This document shows, in pieces, positions 25,747 through 33,616 of a stretch of 64,000 nucleotides of DNA. The notes below the pieces were generated by a model. It was not told the origin of the DNA. It ran no database searches and saw only the letters and a program-made list of their open reading frames with translations. This DNA is from Natronococcus sp. A-GB7 (GTDB lineage Archaea > Halobacteriota > Halobacteria > Halobacteriales > Natrialbaceae). The stretch spans positions 21,014-85,013 of the forward strand of contig NZ_JARUKV010000023.1 in assembly GCF_029688865.1 (NCBI RefSeq), in the 5' to 3' direction. Made by a program: the position numbers and the translations under genes. Each line of letters opens with the position of its first letter. Position 1 is the stretch's first letter.

Positions 25747-26649
25747 TCACCTCAGTTCGCTGGGCGCGCGCATCTCGTCGGTGATGTAGAAGACGTCCCG
25801 CATCAGGTCCTCTTGACAGATGATCTGGATCGCGGCGGTACCCATAAATGCCCCCGTCACCGTTTCATCGGCGAACGAACGACTCGTCGCGAGGTCGGCG
25901 ACGGCGGTCGCCGCCGCGTAGATCGAACCCAGCAGTGCCTTTACGTACCAGACTGCGTCGTCGAGGATTGGCTCCGTGACGAGCGGTTCGTACTGCCAGA
26001 GGTGGCGATCGAGGCCGCGGATCCACAGCAACGCCCCTCCCATCGTGCGCTGGTACAGCGGCGGAACGATACTCGTGTCGAACTCGACACCGTCTGGGAT
26101 CTGGTTGGCCGGCACCCAGCGGGCGAGCCGGTTGTTGTTGGTCGCGACCGCGGCGAGCAGTGCCGTCCGCTCGGTTTCGTCGAAACCGACATCCGCGAGG
26201 ACATCAGAGAGTTCCTCGGTGCCGACCAGTGCTCGCGTCATCCCCTCGATAGTGTCCGACTCAAACCGCGGCAGCGTCTCGTCGAGGCGCTCGAAAAGGC
26301 CGACCTCGAGGAGATGCTCGTAGAGGCGCCATCCGGGTTTGGCGACGGCCGTATAGGGTCCTTCCGGTCCCTTGGGAACTCCACCGTCGCGAACCGTCGG
26401 GAGGCGGTCGATCGCGTCCTCGAGGTTCGCGAGGACGTCCGCGACGAGCGCCCCGTCGAGTTCCTCCTCGAGCCCGTCCCGGATCGCCTCCCCCGTCGAG
26501 GCGAGGGTCGGATCGGGCTCCGTCTCGATGCGGCCAGCGAGACGATCCCACGTTACCACCTCCGCCCGCTCGACGTCGACCTCGAGCGCGGCAGCCAGGT
26601 CGCGTCGCTGTCCGACCGTTACGTACTCATCGATGGGTTGCATTGTCAT
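25747..26649 (-). CDS. Hypothetical protein of the quinoprotein operon
   Basis: A protein of about 300 residues read from MTMQPIDEYVTVGQRRDLAA. The longer open frame adds a hydrophobic stretch that does not look native, and an ATG at 26643 is equally possible. The first part is acidic and helical. The middle has LFERLDETLPRFESDTIEGM and LAAVATNNNRLARWVPANQI. The last third (WYVKALLGSIYAAATAVADL, GAFMGTAAIQIICQEDLM) is more hydrophobic but not clearly membrane-spanning. The PQQ dehydrogenase starts 6 bases after its stop, so the two are co-translated. It may help assemble, load or export the dehydrogenase, which lacks its own signal. I do not recognise the family. Confidence 0.7.
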   Translation of the reverse strand: MTMQPIDEYVTVGQRRDLAAALEVDVERAEVVTWDRLAGRIETEPDPTLASTGEAIRDGLEEELDGALVADVLANLEDAIDRLPTVRDGGVPKGPEGPYTAVAKPGWRLYEHLLEVGLFERLDETLPRFESDTIEGMTRALVGTEELSDVLADVGFDETERTALLAAVATNNNRLARWVPANQIPDGVEFDTSIVPPLYQRTMGGALLWIRGLDRHLWQYEPLVTEPILDDAVWYVKALLGSIYAAATAVADLATSRSFADETVTGAFMGTAAIQIICQEDLMRDVFYITDEMRAPSELR

Positions 26650-26901
26650 GGTAACGACCAGCAATATCTGCCACCAATCGAGTAAATAATACTTATCGAT
26701 GATTTCCGCCACCACAGTCGCTGCCTAAGTTCACAGTTGGGTAGCAAAAAGAAAATTCAGGGCAGGTTACCAGGGTCGGCCACGGGCCGCGGTAGGCGAC
26801 GGCTACTGCCGGTCGTGAGCCGCGATCCCGACCCCGGCCGTCGGGAGCGAAGCCGTGGCCGCCGGTAGGGTCGGCTCCGCGAGGGGTCGCCCGAGCCGTC
26901 C

Positions 26902-27060
26902 TCACAACAGGAGCGCGATCACCGCGAGGATGATGAAGATCAGCACGATCCACATTGAGACGCCCGCGACGCCGCCGGCACCGACTGCGGTGGCGACGAG
27001 ACCGTTCGAACTCGAGGTTTCAGACAATTCAGTACCGAATGTAGGTCGGATACGAGCCAT
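26902..27060 (-). CDS. Small single-pass membrane protein, 52 residues
   Basis: A complete minus-strand frame from ATG (27058-27060) to TGA reads MARIRPTFGTELSETSSSNG, a glycine/alanine-rich linker, then a hydrophobic run (MWIVLIFIILAVIALLL) at the extreme C-terminus. The layout is that of a small tail-anchored membrane protein. It lies upstream of the quinoprotein operon on the same strand, with a 250-base GC-rich gap, so it may be a separate unit. It is a credible gene because the hydrophobic segment and acidic head are coherent. Function unknown. Confidence 0.5.
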   Translation of the reverse strand: MARIRPTFGTELSETSSSNGLVATAVGAGGVAGVSMWIVLIFIILAVIALLL

Positions 27061-27248
27061 ACACCGGTTTGTCCGTAAGGAGGAGTGAATGGGTGGACAT
27101 TAGGCTACGGCTGCATAAGGCGATATTCAGCATCGTCTAGTTTAGCGTATCCAGTGTTAGATTGCTTGATGAGAGTGTCTACGAGTGTCTTTCCGCATTC
27201 AAAGTTACTGGTCTACCTCTCGAGGATCTTCGATCAGTCGGTATTCAC

Positions 27249-28101
27249 CGATTGGCTGGTATCGGATTTCGGAGACGATGTCAATCGACTCCGCCCGAAA
27301 CTCGAGCGATCGCTCGAGACGCCAGCAGCGCTCGCTGAGGACGCTCCCGAATTTGCAGTCCGTGTTTCACTTTCAACAGTCGACCGGACAGCCTATGCAG
27401 CAGCTGCGACGCGAATCCTCCAGGCCAAGAACCTGCGACTGACTCGAGAGACTGTTTCGTTGCTTCACGCATTGACCAGTTCGCCGTACGCCGCTGCTCA
27501 AGCACCCCAACAATTCGCCGGCAAAGACGATCGCCGAGAGCTTCGACCGGATGAACTCCGCTATGCACTGGGAACGCTCGAGCCTGAGCAGTTGCTCTCT
27601 GATCTTCCGCCAGCAGTTGGTCGAATCGTTCGGACACTCCTCACAGCCGAAAGCCGGCTCTCACAACGTGAGCCTGCTGACCGAGCGGACGTCTTAGCAC
27701 GAACGATCCGAAACTATCGCGATCGTCTCGAGGCGCTCGATCTCATCCGTGTCGGCGAAAACGGGTATCGGCTGGCATTGTCGTTCCAGACTGCCACCGA
27801 ACGCCGCGATCCCGTTGTTCCGGCTGTCCTTGGGGAGATCGAAACGTTCCTCAATGCAGCTGACGCACTCCTCGAGACGCTGCTCTCACCAGATCGTTAC
27901 GGTGATCCTGATGATCCGCTTGGGAGTGTACTGTTTTGGCCACCGAACCCGTTACGATTACTCAAGCATTCGACGGCCGGCCTATGGATGCGACTAGCCG
28001 CTGTACTCTCAGCGACAAATTGTCCCGAAGACAAGCAAGCAATCAGGATAGGGGTGCTGATCAAACAGCGATCGCTCTCCAACACCGTTCGTTGTCTGTA
28101 G
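27249..28101 (+). CDS. Copy A of a dispersed winged-helix gene family, 5' end replaced
   Basis: The open frame begins at 27085, but resemblance to the other copies starts near 27249 (VNRLRPKLERSLETPAALAE). It continues through ILQAKNLRLTRETVSLLHAL and RRELRPDELRYALGTLEPEQ, then a winged helix (LSQREPADRADVLARTIRNY) and the C-terminal block YGDPDDPLGSVLFWPPNP. The last 20 residues differ from the family ending LEQQPLSHTTP. The first 55 residues of the open frame are unrelated to the family, so this is probably a 5'-truncated copy that may or may not be made. It converges on the first HEPN gene 48 bases away. The family looks like a DNA-binding regulator but I cannot name it. Confidence 0.55.
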
Positions 28102-28148
28102 TTTGTCCACGACCGATTCGAAAGCGATGCAAAGAGTCCCCTCAAAAA

Positions 28149-28631
28149 TCACTCGCAGATACAGTCTTGTGTCCGAGTCAGTTGAACGATCTCGTTATGG
28201 AGCTGTCTGCCAAGTCTGTAGATCATTCGAGCACGGTATTCACCAGCAACACCGGTTCGATAATACGACTCCGACCGATTCTCGAGCCAGAGTGCCTCAA
28301 GTCGATCAGCGATATCTTGCGAGAAGAGTCCTGCTTGGACACCCAAGTCGTAGACCTCAGTATGGCGCTGCCCGGCTACGTCGTATCCCTTTTCTTCAAC
28401 ATAGAATTGAATCGAACGCTCGATGGAGACGAAGCAGGCCTCGATGATGACCGTGAAATGGCCGTTTCGATCGAGCAAGAAGCCTGCAGCATCGAGGAGG
28501 CGACATGCTTTTCGCAACTGGAGAACCGCTGCATCGGAGACGTGCTCGAGTCCGACCTCAGGATTGGTGGGCTTTCTCTGGAAAGCGTCCTCTGCATCAG
28601 CAAGCGCCGTTTCCAGTTCCTTTGAAGTCAT
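28149..28631 (-). CDS. HEPN-domain protein (toxin candidate of HEPN/MNT pair 1)
   Basis: A 160-residue all-helical protein of HEPN type. The helix LRKACRLLDAAGFLLDRNGH is followed by FTVIIEACFVSIERSIQFYV, the usual HEPN core. The motif ENRSESYYRTG stands where HEPN RNases carry their Rx4-6H site; the second pair at 30327 has NRTDSYYGGR. Both proteins end in a CxC (here DCICE). Its ATG overlaps the stop of the nucleotidyltransferase gene by 4 bases, so the two are translationally coupled with the MNT gene first. In characterised HEPN/MNT systems the HEPN protein cuts RNA and the MNT partner silences it by adding AMP. That activity is inferred for this pair. Confidence 0.8.
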   Translation of the reverse strand: MTSKELETALADAEDAFQRKPTNPEVGLEHVSDAAVLQLRKACRLLDAAGFLLDRNGHFTVIIEACFVSIERSIQFYVEEKGYDVAGQRHTEVYDLGVQAGLFSQDIADRLEALWLENRSESYYRTGVAGEYRARMIYRLGRQLHNEIVQLTRTQDCICE

Positions 28632-29287
28632 TCGTTTTCCCCTCCAAAGAGATCCCGTTTCACCTCATGCAGTATCGCACTCTCTTCGAGGATGATTCCC
28701 TTTTGAAAGATCGGCTGGAGATCTTCGCCTCGCCTGCGAGCGCTCTCGGGAGATTCAACGAACACCTCAAATTCGTACCGCTGTCCTTCGATCGGTTCCG
28801 ACTCGAGTTCTCTCATAATATCAGAAATCGTTCGTCGAGCAGTCACTAGCTCAGTATCATCGTCAACGAGTACAAAAAGATCAATATCACTCACACGATC
28901 GGCCTCTCCGCGCGCTACGCTCCCAAAGCAAACAATCCCAGCGACAGATGCGATCGTCTCGTTAGTTCTGTCTATAAATCTCCGAAGCGGTTCTCGGAAT
29001 TCTTTCTGCGGGATTTCGAGAAACGGGTCATCAACTGCTTGGAGGCGCTGTTCGTTGATTCGATAGAAGGTTTTGTTGCCACTATCGCGTCTAATCACTA
29101 GATCCATTGATTCAAGTAACGAAAGAGCCTTCGAAACACTAGGACCGCCGAATCCAGTCATCTCTTGGAGGTCACGGTTTCCAAACTCAGTAGATGGATT
29201 CTGAGCGGTGAGCTCAAGGATATCATCCATTGCTTTGTATCTGAAAATCTGTTCCTCTGGTAGCGGTAGCCGCAGTTTGATATCCAT
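28628..29287 (-). CDS. MNT nucleotidyltransferase with N-terminal winged helix (antitoxin candidate, pair 1)
   Basis: A 219-residue two-domain protein. Residues 15-90 form a winged helix (NRDLQEMTGFGGPSVSKALS, wing RRDSGNKTFYRINEQRL). Residues 105-190 are a minimal nucleotidyltransferase with the metal-binding motif GSVARGEADRVSDIDLFVLV and a later FEVFVESPESARRRGEDL. The N-terminal HTH suggests that the protein also represses its own operon. The stop overlaps the HEPN start by 4 bases. An adenylylating antitoxin role is inferred from characterised HEPN/MNT systems. The same architecture is repeated at 30826-31518, where the two proteins are clearly related but well diverged. Confidence 0.82.
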   Translation of the reverse strand: MDIKLRLPLPEEQIFRYKAMDDILELTAQNPSTEFGNRDLQEMTGFGGPSVSKALSLLESMDLVIRRDSGNKTFYRINEQRLQAVDDPFLEIPQKEFREPLRRFIDRTNETIASVAGIVCFGSVARGEADRVSDIDLFVLVDDDTELVTARRTISDIMRELESEPIEGQRYEFEVFVESPESARRRGEDLQPIFQKGIILEESAILHEVKRDLFGGENE

Positions 29288-29373
29288 TATTATGCCTCAT
29301 GTAACGCGTTATACTACATATAACGCTTTCCGATCTCAGCAGTAGGAGAGATCTGATCGTAGCCGGAACTCTA

Positions 29374-30218
29374 GTCATTGGTTCTCTGGCCGTTCGCGTG
29401 GAAGACGTGCATTGTGCCCCCGGCTCAAGCACTCGCTTGAGACGCCAACAGCACTCGCTGAGGACGCTCCTGAGTTCGCGGTCCACGTTTCCCTTTCGAC
29501 GGTCGGCCGGACGGCCTACGCGACGACTGCGGCACGAATTCTCCAAGCCAAGAACCTCCGACCGACTCGAGATATCGTTTCGTTGCTTCACGCATTGACC
29601 AGTTCGCCGTACGCCGCTGCTCAAGCACTGCAACAACTCGCCGACGAAGACGAATGCCGAGAGCTTCGACCGGACGAACTCCGCTATGCGCTGGGAACAC
29701 TCAAGCCTGAGCAGCTACTCTCCGATCTCCCGGCGACAGTTGGCCGAATCGTTCAAACACTTCTCACCGCTGAGAGTCGACTCTCACAACGAGAGCTTGC
29801 TGATCGAGCAGACGTCTCGACACGGACGGTCCGGAACTATCGCAACCGACTCGAGGCACTCGATCTCATCCGTGTCGACGAGAGCGGATATCAACTAGCG
29901 TTGTCGTTCCAGAGTGCCACTGAGCGACACGATCCCGTTGTTCCGACCGTTCTCGAGGAGAGTCAGACGCTCCTCGACGCAGCTGATGCACTGCTCGGGA
30001 CGATTCTTCCGCCTGACCGCTACGGTGATCCCGACGACCTGCTTGGAGGTGCGCTGTTTTGGCCACCGAGTCCATCGCGATTACTCGACCATCCAACGGT
30101 CGGCTCCTGGATGCGACTAGCAGCTACACTCACAGCGACAAAATTCACCGAGGACAACCGGGCCGTTCAGATGGGCTCTTCGCTCGAGCAGCAGCCACTT
30201 TCTCACACGACTCCGTAA
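29374..30218 (+). CDS. Copy B of the dispersed winged-helix family, 5'-truncated and frameshifted at its start
   Basis: The longest frame (29412 onward, 268 residues) holds SLETPTALAEDAPEFAVHVS, ILQAKNLRPTRDIVSLLHAL, the winged helix LSQRELADRADVSTRTVRNY and the family C-terminus QQPLSHTTP. Upstream, 29374-29415 still matches the family (LIGSLAVRVEDVH) but in another frame, so a shift near 29410 and loss of the first third separate it from its original start. Of all copies its C-terminal 260 residues are the best preserved. It converges on the second HEPN gene. Whether an internally started product exists is unknown. Confidence 0.55.
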
Positions 30219-30326
30219 CAACGAGTCTCGTTCGATCCCCAATCTACTACCGGCGTAGTCGCTCTTGAAAGAAGCCGCGGAGAGGCAGTCTCCACAGTTC
30301 CGGAAGTCAGTGTTCCGCTCGCTCGA

Positions 30327-30833
30327 TCACCGGCCGCAGTCACAGACGCCGCCTTCACGGATCTGGTCGGTGACGTGTCGGTGGATTTCGCCAGCCAATC
30401 GACGCATCGCTTCGGCCTGCCGTTTCGTTGGATGGCGGCCGCCGTAGTAGCTGTCCGTCCGATTGTTGCCGTACAGGTCCTTGAGTTCACGCGTCAACTC
30501 CCGCGTGAAGAGACCGAATCGCGCCGCCTGATCGTAGCAGCGGCCGTGTGAGTCCGTCTGGAAGTCACGCAGCTCGTCACTACCCTCTGCAATGGCGAAT
30601 GCCTCCAACGACCGCTCGATAATGCCGAAGCACAACTCGACGACGGCAGTGTAGTAGCCATCGCCCTCGATTTCGTCGACGACGGCGACGAGACGGCACC
30701 CTTTGGTAAGCTGTGTCTTCCAGTCAGCGTCCGTATCGATTTCCGGTTCTCGTATCGGGACGCCATGGCCCTCTTCGTTGAAGGCATCGACGGCCACGTC
30801 GAGCGCCTCCCTGACGGCGTTCGGATCACTCAT
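30327..30833 (-). CDS. HEPN-domain protein (toxin candidate of HEPN/MNT pair 2)
   Basis: About 168 residues, starting MSDPNAVREALDVAVDAFNE at 30833 (MPMSDPN from 30839 is also possible; the longer open frame is an overlap with the partner gene). Helices LTKGCRLVAVVDEIEGDGYY and TAVVELCFGIIERSLEAFAI parallel those of the HEPN protein at 28149. NNRTDSYYGGR is at the place of the HEPN catalytic motif, and the C-terminus has CDCGR. Its start overlaps the end of the nucleotidyltransferase gene by 8 bases. As for pair 1, a ribonuclease toxin controlled by the partner is the expected role. The two pairs are diverged paralogues and not a recent duplication. Confidence 0.78.
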   Translation of the reverse strand: MSDPNAVREALDVAVDAFNEEGHGVPIREPEIDTDADWKTQLTKGCRLVAVVDEIEGDGYYTAVVELCFGIIERSLEAFAIAEGSDELRDFQTDSHGRCYDQAARFGLFTRELTRELKDLYGNNRTDSYYGGRHPTKRQAEAMRRLAGEIHRHVTDQIREGGVCDCGR

Positions 30834-31518
30834 CGGCATCACCGTGCAGAACCATCTTTCGGACGGTGTCGAACTCGTTAGTTCGATGGATGGCGATGCC
30901 GTCACGGAGGATTTCTCGAAGTTCGTCTGCGTAGTTTGGAATGGCTTGCAGGCCCTCGACGTCGATCTCGAAGGCGTAGCGTTCACCGTCGAACGCGTCC
31001 TCTTCAAGGGATTGTCTTACGCGGTTCGCCCGCCGCTGGTTGCCCATCCTGTCCTCGCGCACCAACACCCAGAGGTCAATGTCGCTGCGACGGTCAGCCT
31101 CACCGCGAGCGACGCTCCCATATAGGACGACGGCGAGGACGCCGTCGAGTTCGTTCAGTAACGCCTCCATCGCCGCCTTCACCGGCGCGTGGAACTCCGA
31201 CTGCGGGATTTCGAGGTAGGGGTCATCCGGTAGGGTCAGCCGGTCGCGGTTGATTTGCACCATGCGACGCGAACCGTCGCGTTCTTCGACGACGAGGTCG
31301 TTGTTGGAGAGGACGTCGACGGTCTTGGTGATTGTCGGCCGCGTGTAGTCGACCGCCTCAGAGATGTTCGTCATCGAGAACGATTCGTCGCGGTGGCGCA
31401 TTAAAAAGACGAGGATATCGTCTGTGGCACCCCCCTTGAATAATCGATCGTCTTGAAGGGGTAAATCGACCGATATCCGCGACCTATTGATCAGGTTATC
31501 GTTCGATCTTGTTTGCAT
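30826..31518 (-). CDS. MNT nucleotidyltransferase with N-terminal winged helix (antitoxin candidate, pair 2)
   Basis: A 230-residue protein with the same layout as the one at 28628. The winged helix is at about 30-95 (MTNISEAVDYTRPTITKTVD, wing ERDGSRRMVQINRDRL). The nucleotidyltransferase motif is YGSVARGEADRRSDIDLWVL, with the third acidic residue expected in YAFEIDVEGL. It is the first gene of the pair and its stop lies inside the HEPN start region. It is divergent from the chimeric gene at 31562 with overlapping upstream sequences (44 bases between starts). Adenylylation of the HEPN partner is inferred from characterised HEPN/MNT systems. Confidence 0.82.
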   Translation of the reverse strand: MQTRSNDNLINRSRISVDLPLQDDRLFKGGATDDILVFLMRHRDESFSMTNISEAVDYTRPTITKTVDVLSNNDLVVEERDGSRRMVQINRDRLTLPDDPYLEIPQSEFHAPVKAAMEALLNELDGVLAVVLYGSVARGEADRRSDIDLWVLVREDRMGNQRRANRVRQSLEEDAFDGERYAFEIDVEGLQAIPNYADELREILRDGIAIHRTNEFDTVRKMVLHGDADE

Positions 31519-31561
31519 CGTAAAGGGATCCTTTGCACAAATACTTAATCTTTATTATGGT

Positions 31562-32674
31562 ATGGGAGGGGAGTTATTCCACGAGGGCCTCGAGACTGAG
31601 ACACTCAAACGTCGTGTTGGATCACAGTCCGAATGGATCGACAACCTCGAGGATTTCGTCGAGAAGAACGAGCAGACCCGGACGGATCTCGCAAAGAATG
31701 CCAACAAGGCGAAGTCGAAGATCCTCCAAGCCAAGAACTTGCGACCGACTCGAGACATCATCTCACTGCTTCAGGCGTTAACCGGCTCACCGTACACCGC
31801 TGCTCGAGCACTACAGCAACTCGCTACCAAAGACGAACGCCGAGAGTTTCGGCCGGACGGGCTCCGCTATGCGCTGGGAACGCTCGAACCCAAGCAGTTG
31901 CTCACTGATCACCCACCGACGGTCGGCCGAATCGTTCACACCCTGCTCACCGCTGAGAGCCGGCTCTCACAACGTAAGCTCGCCGACGCGACGGCGATCA
32001 ATTTCGACAGGATGTACACCCGCGACCTCATCGACCGCGCCGAGATGACCGGCGAGCTCCCGAAAGACGCGGTGAAGCGCACTGACGACGGGAGCAAGCA
32101 GGCAAATGGCCAGGACACGTTGGCCGACATCACGCAGGTCCAAAGCGTCGGACAGGAGAACATCAGCCTGCAGCACGCGGCGATCGCCCTCGCGACGAAA
32201 AAGAGCGACGCGACGGCCCGCCAGGTGAGCTACCAAGGCAATTTCAACGCGCAGGTCGCCTCCGCTGAGGCGCTGAACGTCTCGGACGGCCACTGCAGTG
32301 GGTCCGCGGTGCTCCATGGCACCGACGCGAACGGCGACAAATCCTGGGCGCTGGCCTACGAGAACGGCGATACCGACGAGCAGACGGCCGCCGCCGAGAT
32401 CGATCAGCTCCAGTTCGTCAGCCAGCTGAACGTCAACGAGCAGTTCACCGCGATCGCCTTCGCCGCCGACTGCGGCAAAGCGACGGCCGAACAGTTGAAC
32501 TACCAGGCCAATGAGAACGTCCAACGGACCGAGGCGCGCGCGGTCGGCGAGGGCGATGGCGAAGAGAAAGACGGAAAGAAGGAGAAGAAGAACGGCAAAG
32601 ACAAGAAGAACGAAAAGAAGGACCGAAAAGACGGAAAGGAGAAGAAAGACGAGAAGGAAAAGACAAAGCACTAA
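31562..32674 (+). CDS. Three-part chimeric protein with a Lys/Glu-rich tail
   Basis: The frame codes for about 370 residues from MGGELFHEGLETETLKRRVG (start at 31562; the open frame reaches further up but would overlap the divergent gene). Residues 1-52 are helical and charged. Residues 53-140 are an in-frame internal piece of the dispersed winged-helix family (ILQAKNLRPTRDIISLLQAL to LTAESRLSQRKLAD). From ATAINFDRMYTRDLIDRAEM on the sequence is unrelated, with two repeats of the kind VQSVGQENISLQHAAIALAT and LQFVSQLNVNEQFTAIAFAA. It ends in about 45 residues of almost pure Lys, Glu, Asp and Gly. The join points suggest recombination inside an older gene. Function unknown; the basic tail is unusual in a halophile. 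Confidence 0.6.
   Translation: MGGELFHEGLETETLKRRVGSQSEWIDNLEDFVEKNEQTRTDLAKNANKAKSKILQAKNLRPTRDIISLLQALTGSPYTAARALQQLATKDERREFRPDGLRYALGTLEPKQLLTDHPPTVGRIVHTLLTAESRLSQRKLADATAINFDRMYTRDLIDRAEMTGELPKDAVKRTDDGSKQANGQDTLADITQVQSVGQENISLQHAAIALATKKSDATARQVSYQGNFNAQVASAEALNVSDGHCSGSAVLHGTDANGDKSWALAYENGDTDEQTAAAEIDQLQFVSQLNVNEQFTAIAFAADCGKATAEQLNYQANENVQRTEARAVGEGDGEEKDGKKEKKNGKDKKNEKKDRKDGKEKKDEKEKTKH
31722..31985 (+). repeat. Copy C: internal piece of the dispersed winged-helix family
   Basis: ATCCTCCAAGCCAAGAAC and the following 260 bases match the middle of copies A, B and E, ending within the winged helix (SQRKLAD). It lies in frame within the chimeric gene at 31562-32674. Confidence 0.8.
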
Positions 32675-33016
32675 GACGTAGACGACCGATCATCGTTCGA
32701 ACATTTTGAACTCTCCGGGCAGACCGTAATCGTCAATCCGTTTCCTTTCGAACCCTTCTCGAGCGGGAGCTGTGGCGTCCAGCGTTCGCCGTCGCTTGCC
32801 GAAATCAACCGCGACAGACCCGGGTAGCTACGTTTGGTACCCCGCTACGTTGAAAAGCAGCCGATTCAGTCCCGATCGGTCTCGTTCCAGTCGCAGCCCT
32901 AACATTTCTGCCTCGTGACGAACTCCGTGACCGAGGGTATGTAGCCGACCTCGAGGATTTCACCGCAAAACTCTCCACCAGCGAGTTCGATGGCCACAAT
33001 CAATTCCGTGGATTTC
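32675..33016. other. Gap without a recognisable gene
   Basis: Around 340 bases between the chimeric gene and copy D. Short frames exist on both strands but none resembles a family or has a convincing start. Confidence 0.4.
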
Positions 33017-33245
33017 ACTTCTCGGAACGATTCTTTCACCCAATCGCTACGGCAATCCTAATGATCCGCTTGAGAGTGTACTGTTCTGGCCACCAGATCC
33101 GGAACGATTACTCGAGCATCCAATGGTCGGCCCATGGATGCGATTAGCAGCTGCACTCACAGCGACAGAATTCACCAAAGGCAACCGGGCCGTACAGATG
33201 GGGTCATCACTCGAGCAGCAGCCACTTTCTCACACAACTCCGTAG
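33017..33245 (+). pseudogene. Copy D: C-terminal fragment of the dispersed winged-helix family
   Basis: The + strand reads LLGTILSPNRYGNPNDPLES, VLFWPPDPERLLEHPMVGPW, MRLAAALTATEFTKGNRAVQ, then SLEQQPLSHTTP and a TAG. This is the last 75 residues of the family with no start. About 100 bases downstream of the stop are also shared with copy E, including an inverted repeat. Confidence 0.8.
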
Positions 33246-33288
33246 TATCTGGATCGTCGTTCTATCTCCGACCTACCACCACGTGCAG

Positions 33289-33329
33289 TTAACCAACGGA
33301 GACCCTCTATTGTACCCGACGTTGGTTAA
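33289..33329. repeat. Inverted repeat behind copy D (also found behind copy E)
   Basis: TTAACCAACG and CGTTGGTTAA are perfect 10-base arms around a 21-base loop. The same sequence, with 9-base arms, lies at 45872-45912 the same distance after copy E, and one arm survives behind copy F. It could be a terminator, a regulator site or a recombination site that moves with the family. Confidence 0.6.
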
Positions 33330-33616
33330 GCGGGCAATCCTGTGATCGAAACTAATCAGCTATGTACAGGTCAAGCAGGTAATAGAGAAGCAATCGACCT
33401 CACTGATAGCCGTCAAAACTCGCGTGAGGAATATAGAGGATGAGTTCAGCACGACTGCATCGTTTGTTTCACGGCTGTAGTAGTGATTCGAGGGGCAGTG
33501 AATTCATATACTGGCAGACACAGTGGCGCTTGTTAGAAACATCCATTATTTTATCTAGCCATACCATGAAAGAATGGCGGACCCTTTTCCCTTCCTCCTG
33601 CCTTACAAACTCCAGC

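Noticed and set aside
22868..26685. Many long frames on the + strand opposite the cupredoxin, PQQ dehydrogenase and partner genes
   Set aside because: The minus-strand genes carry clear motifs (copper ligands, tryptophan-docking repeats, Tat signal); the + frames are complementary shadows.
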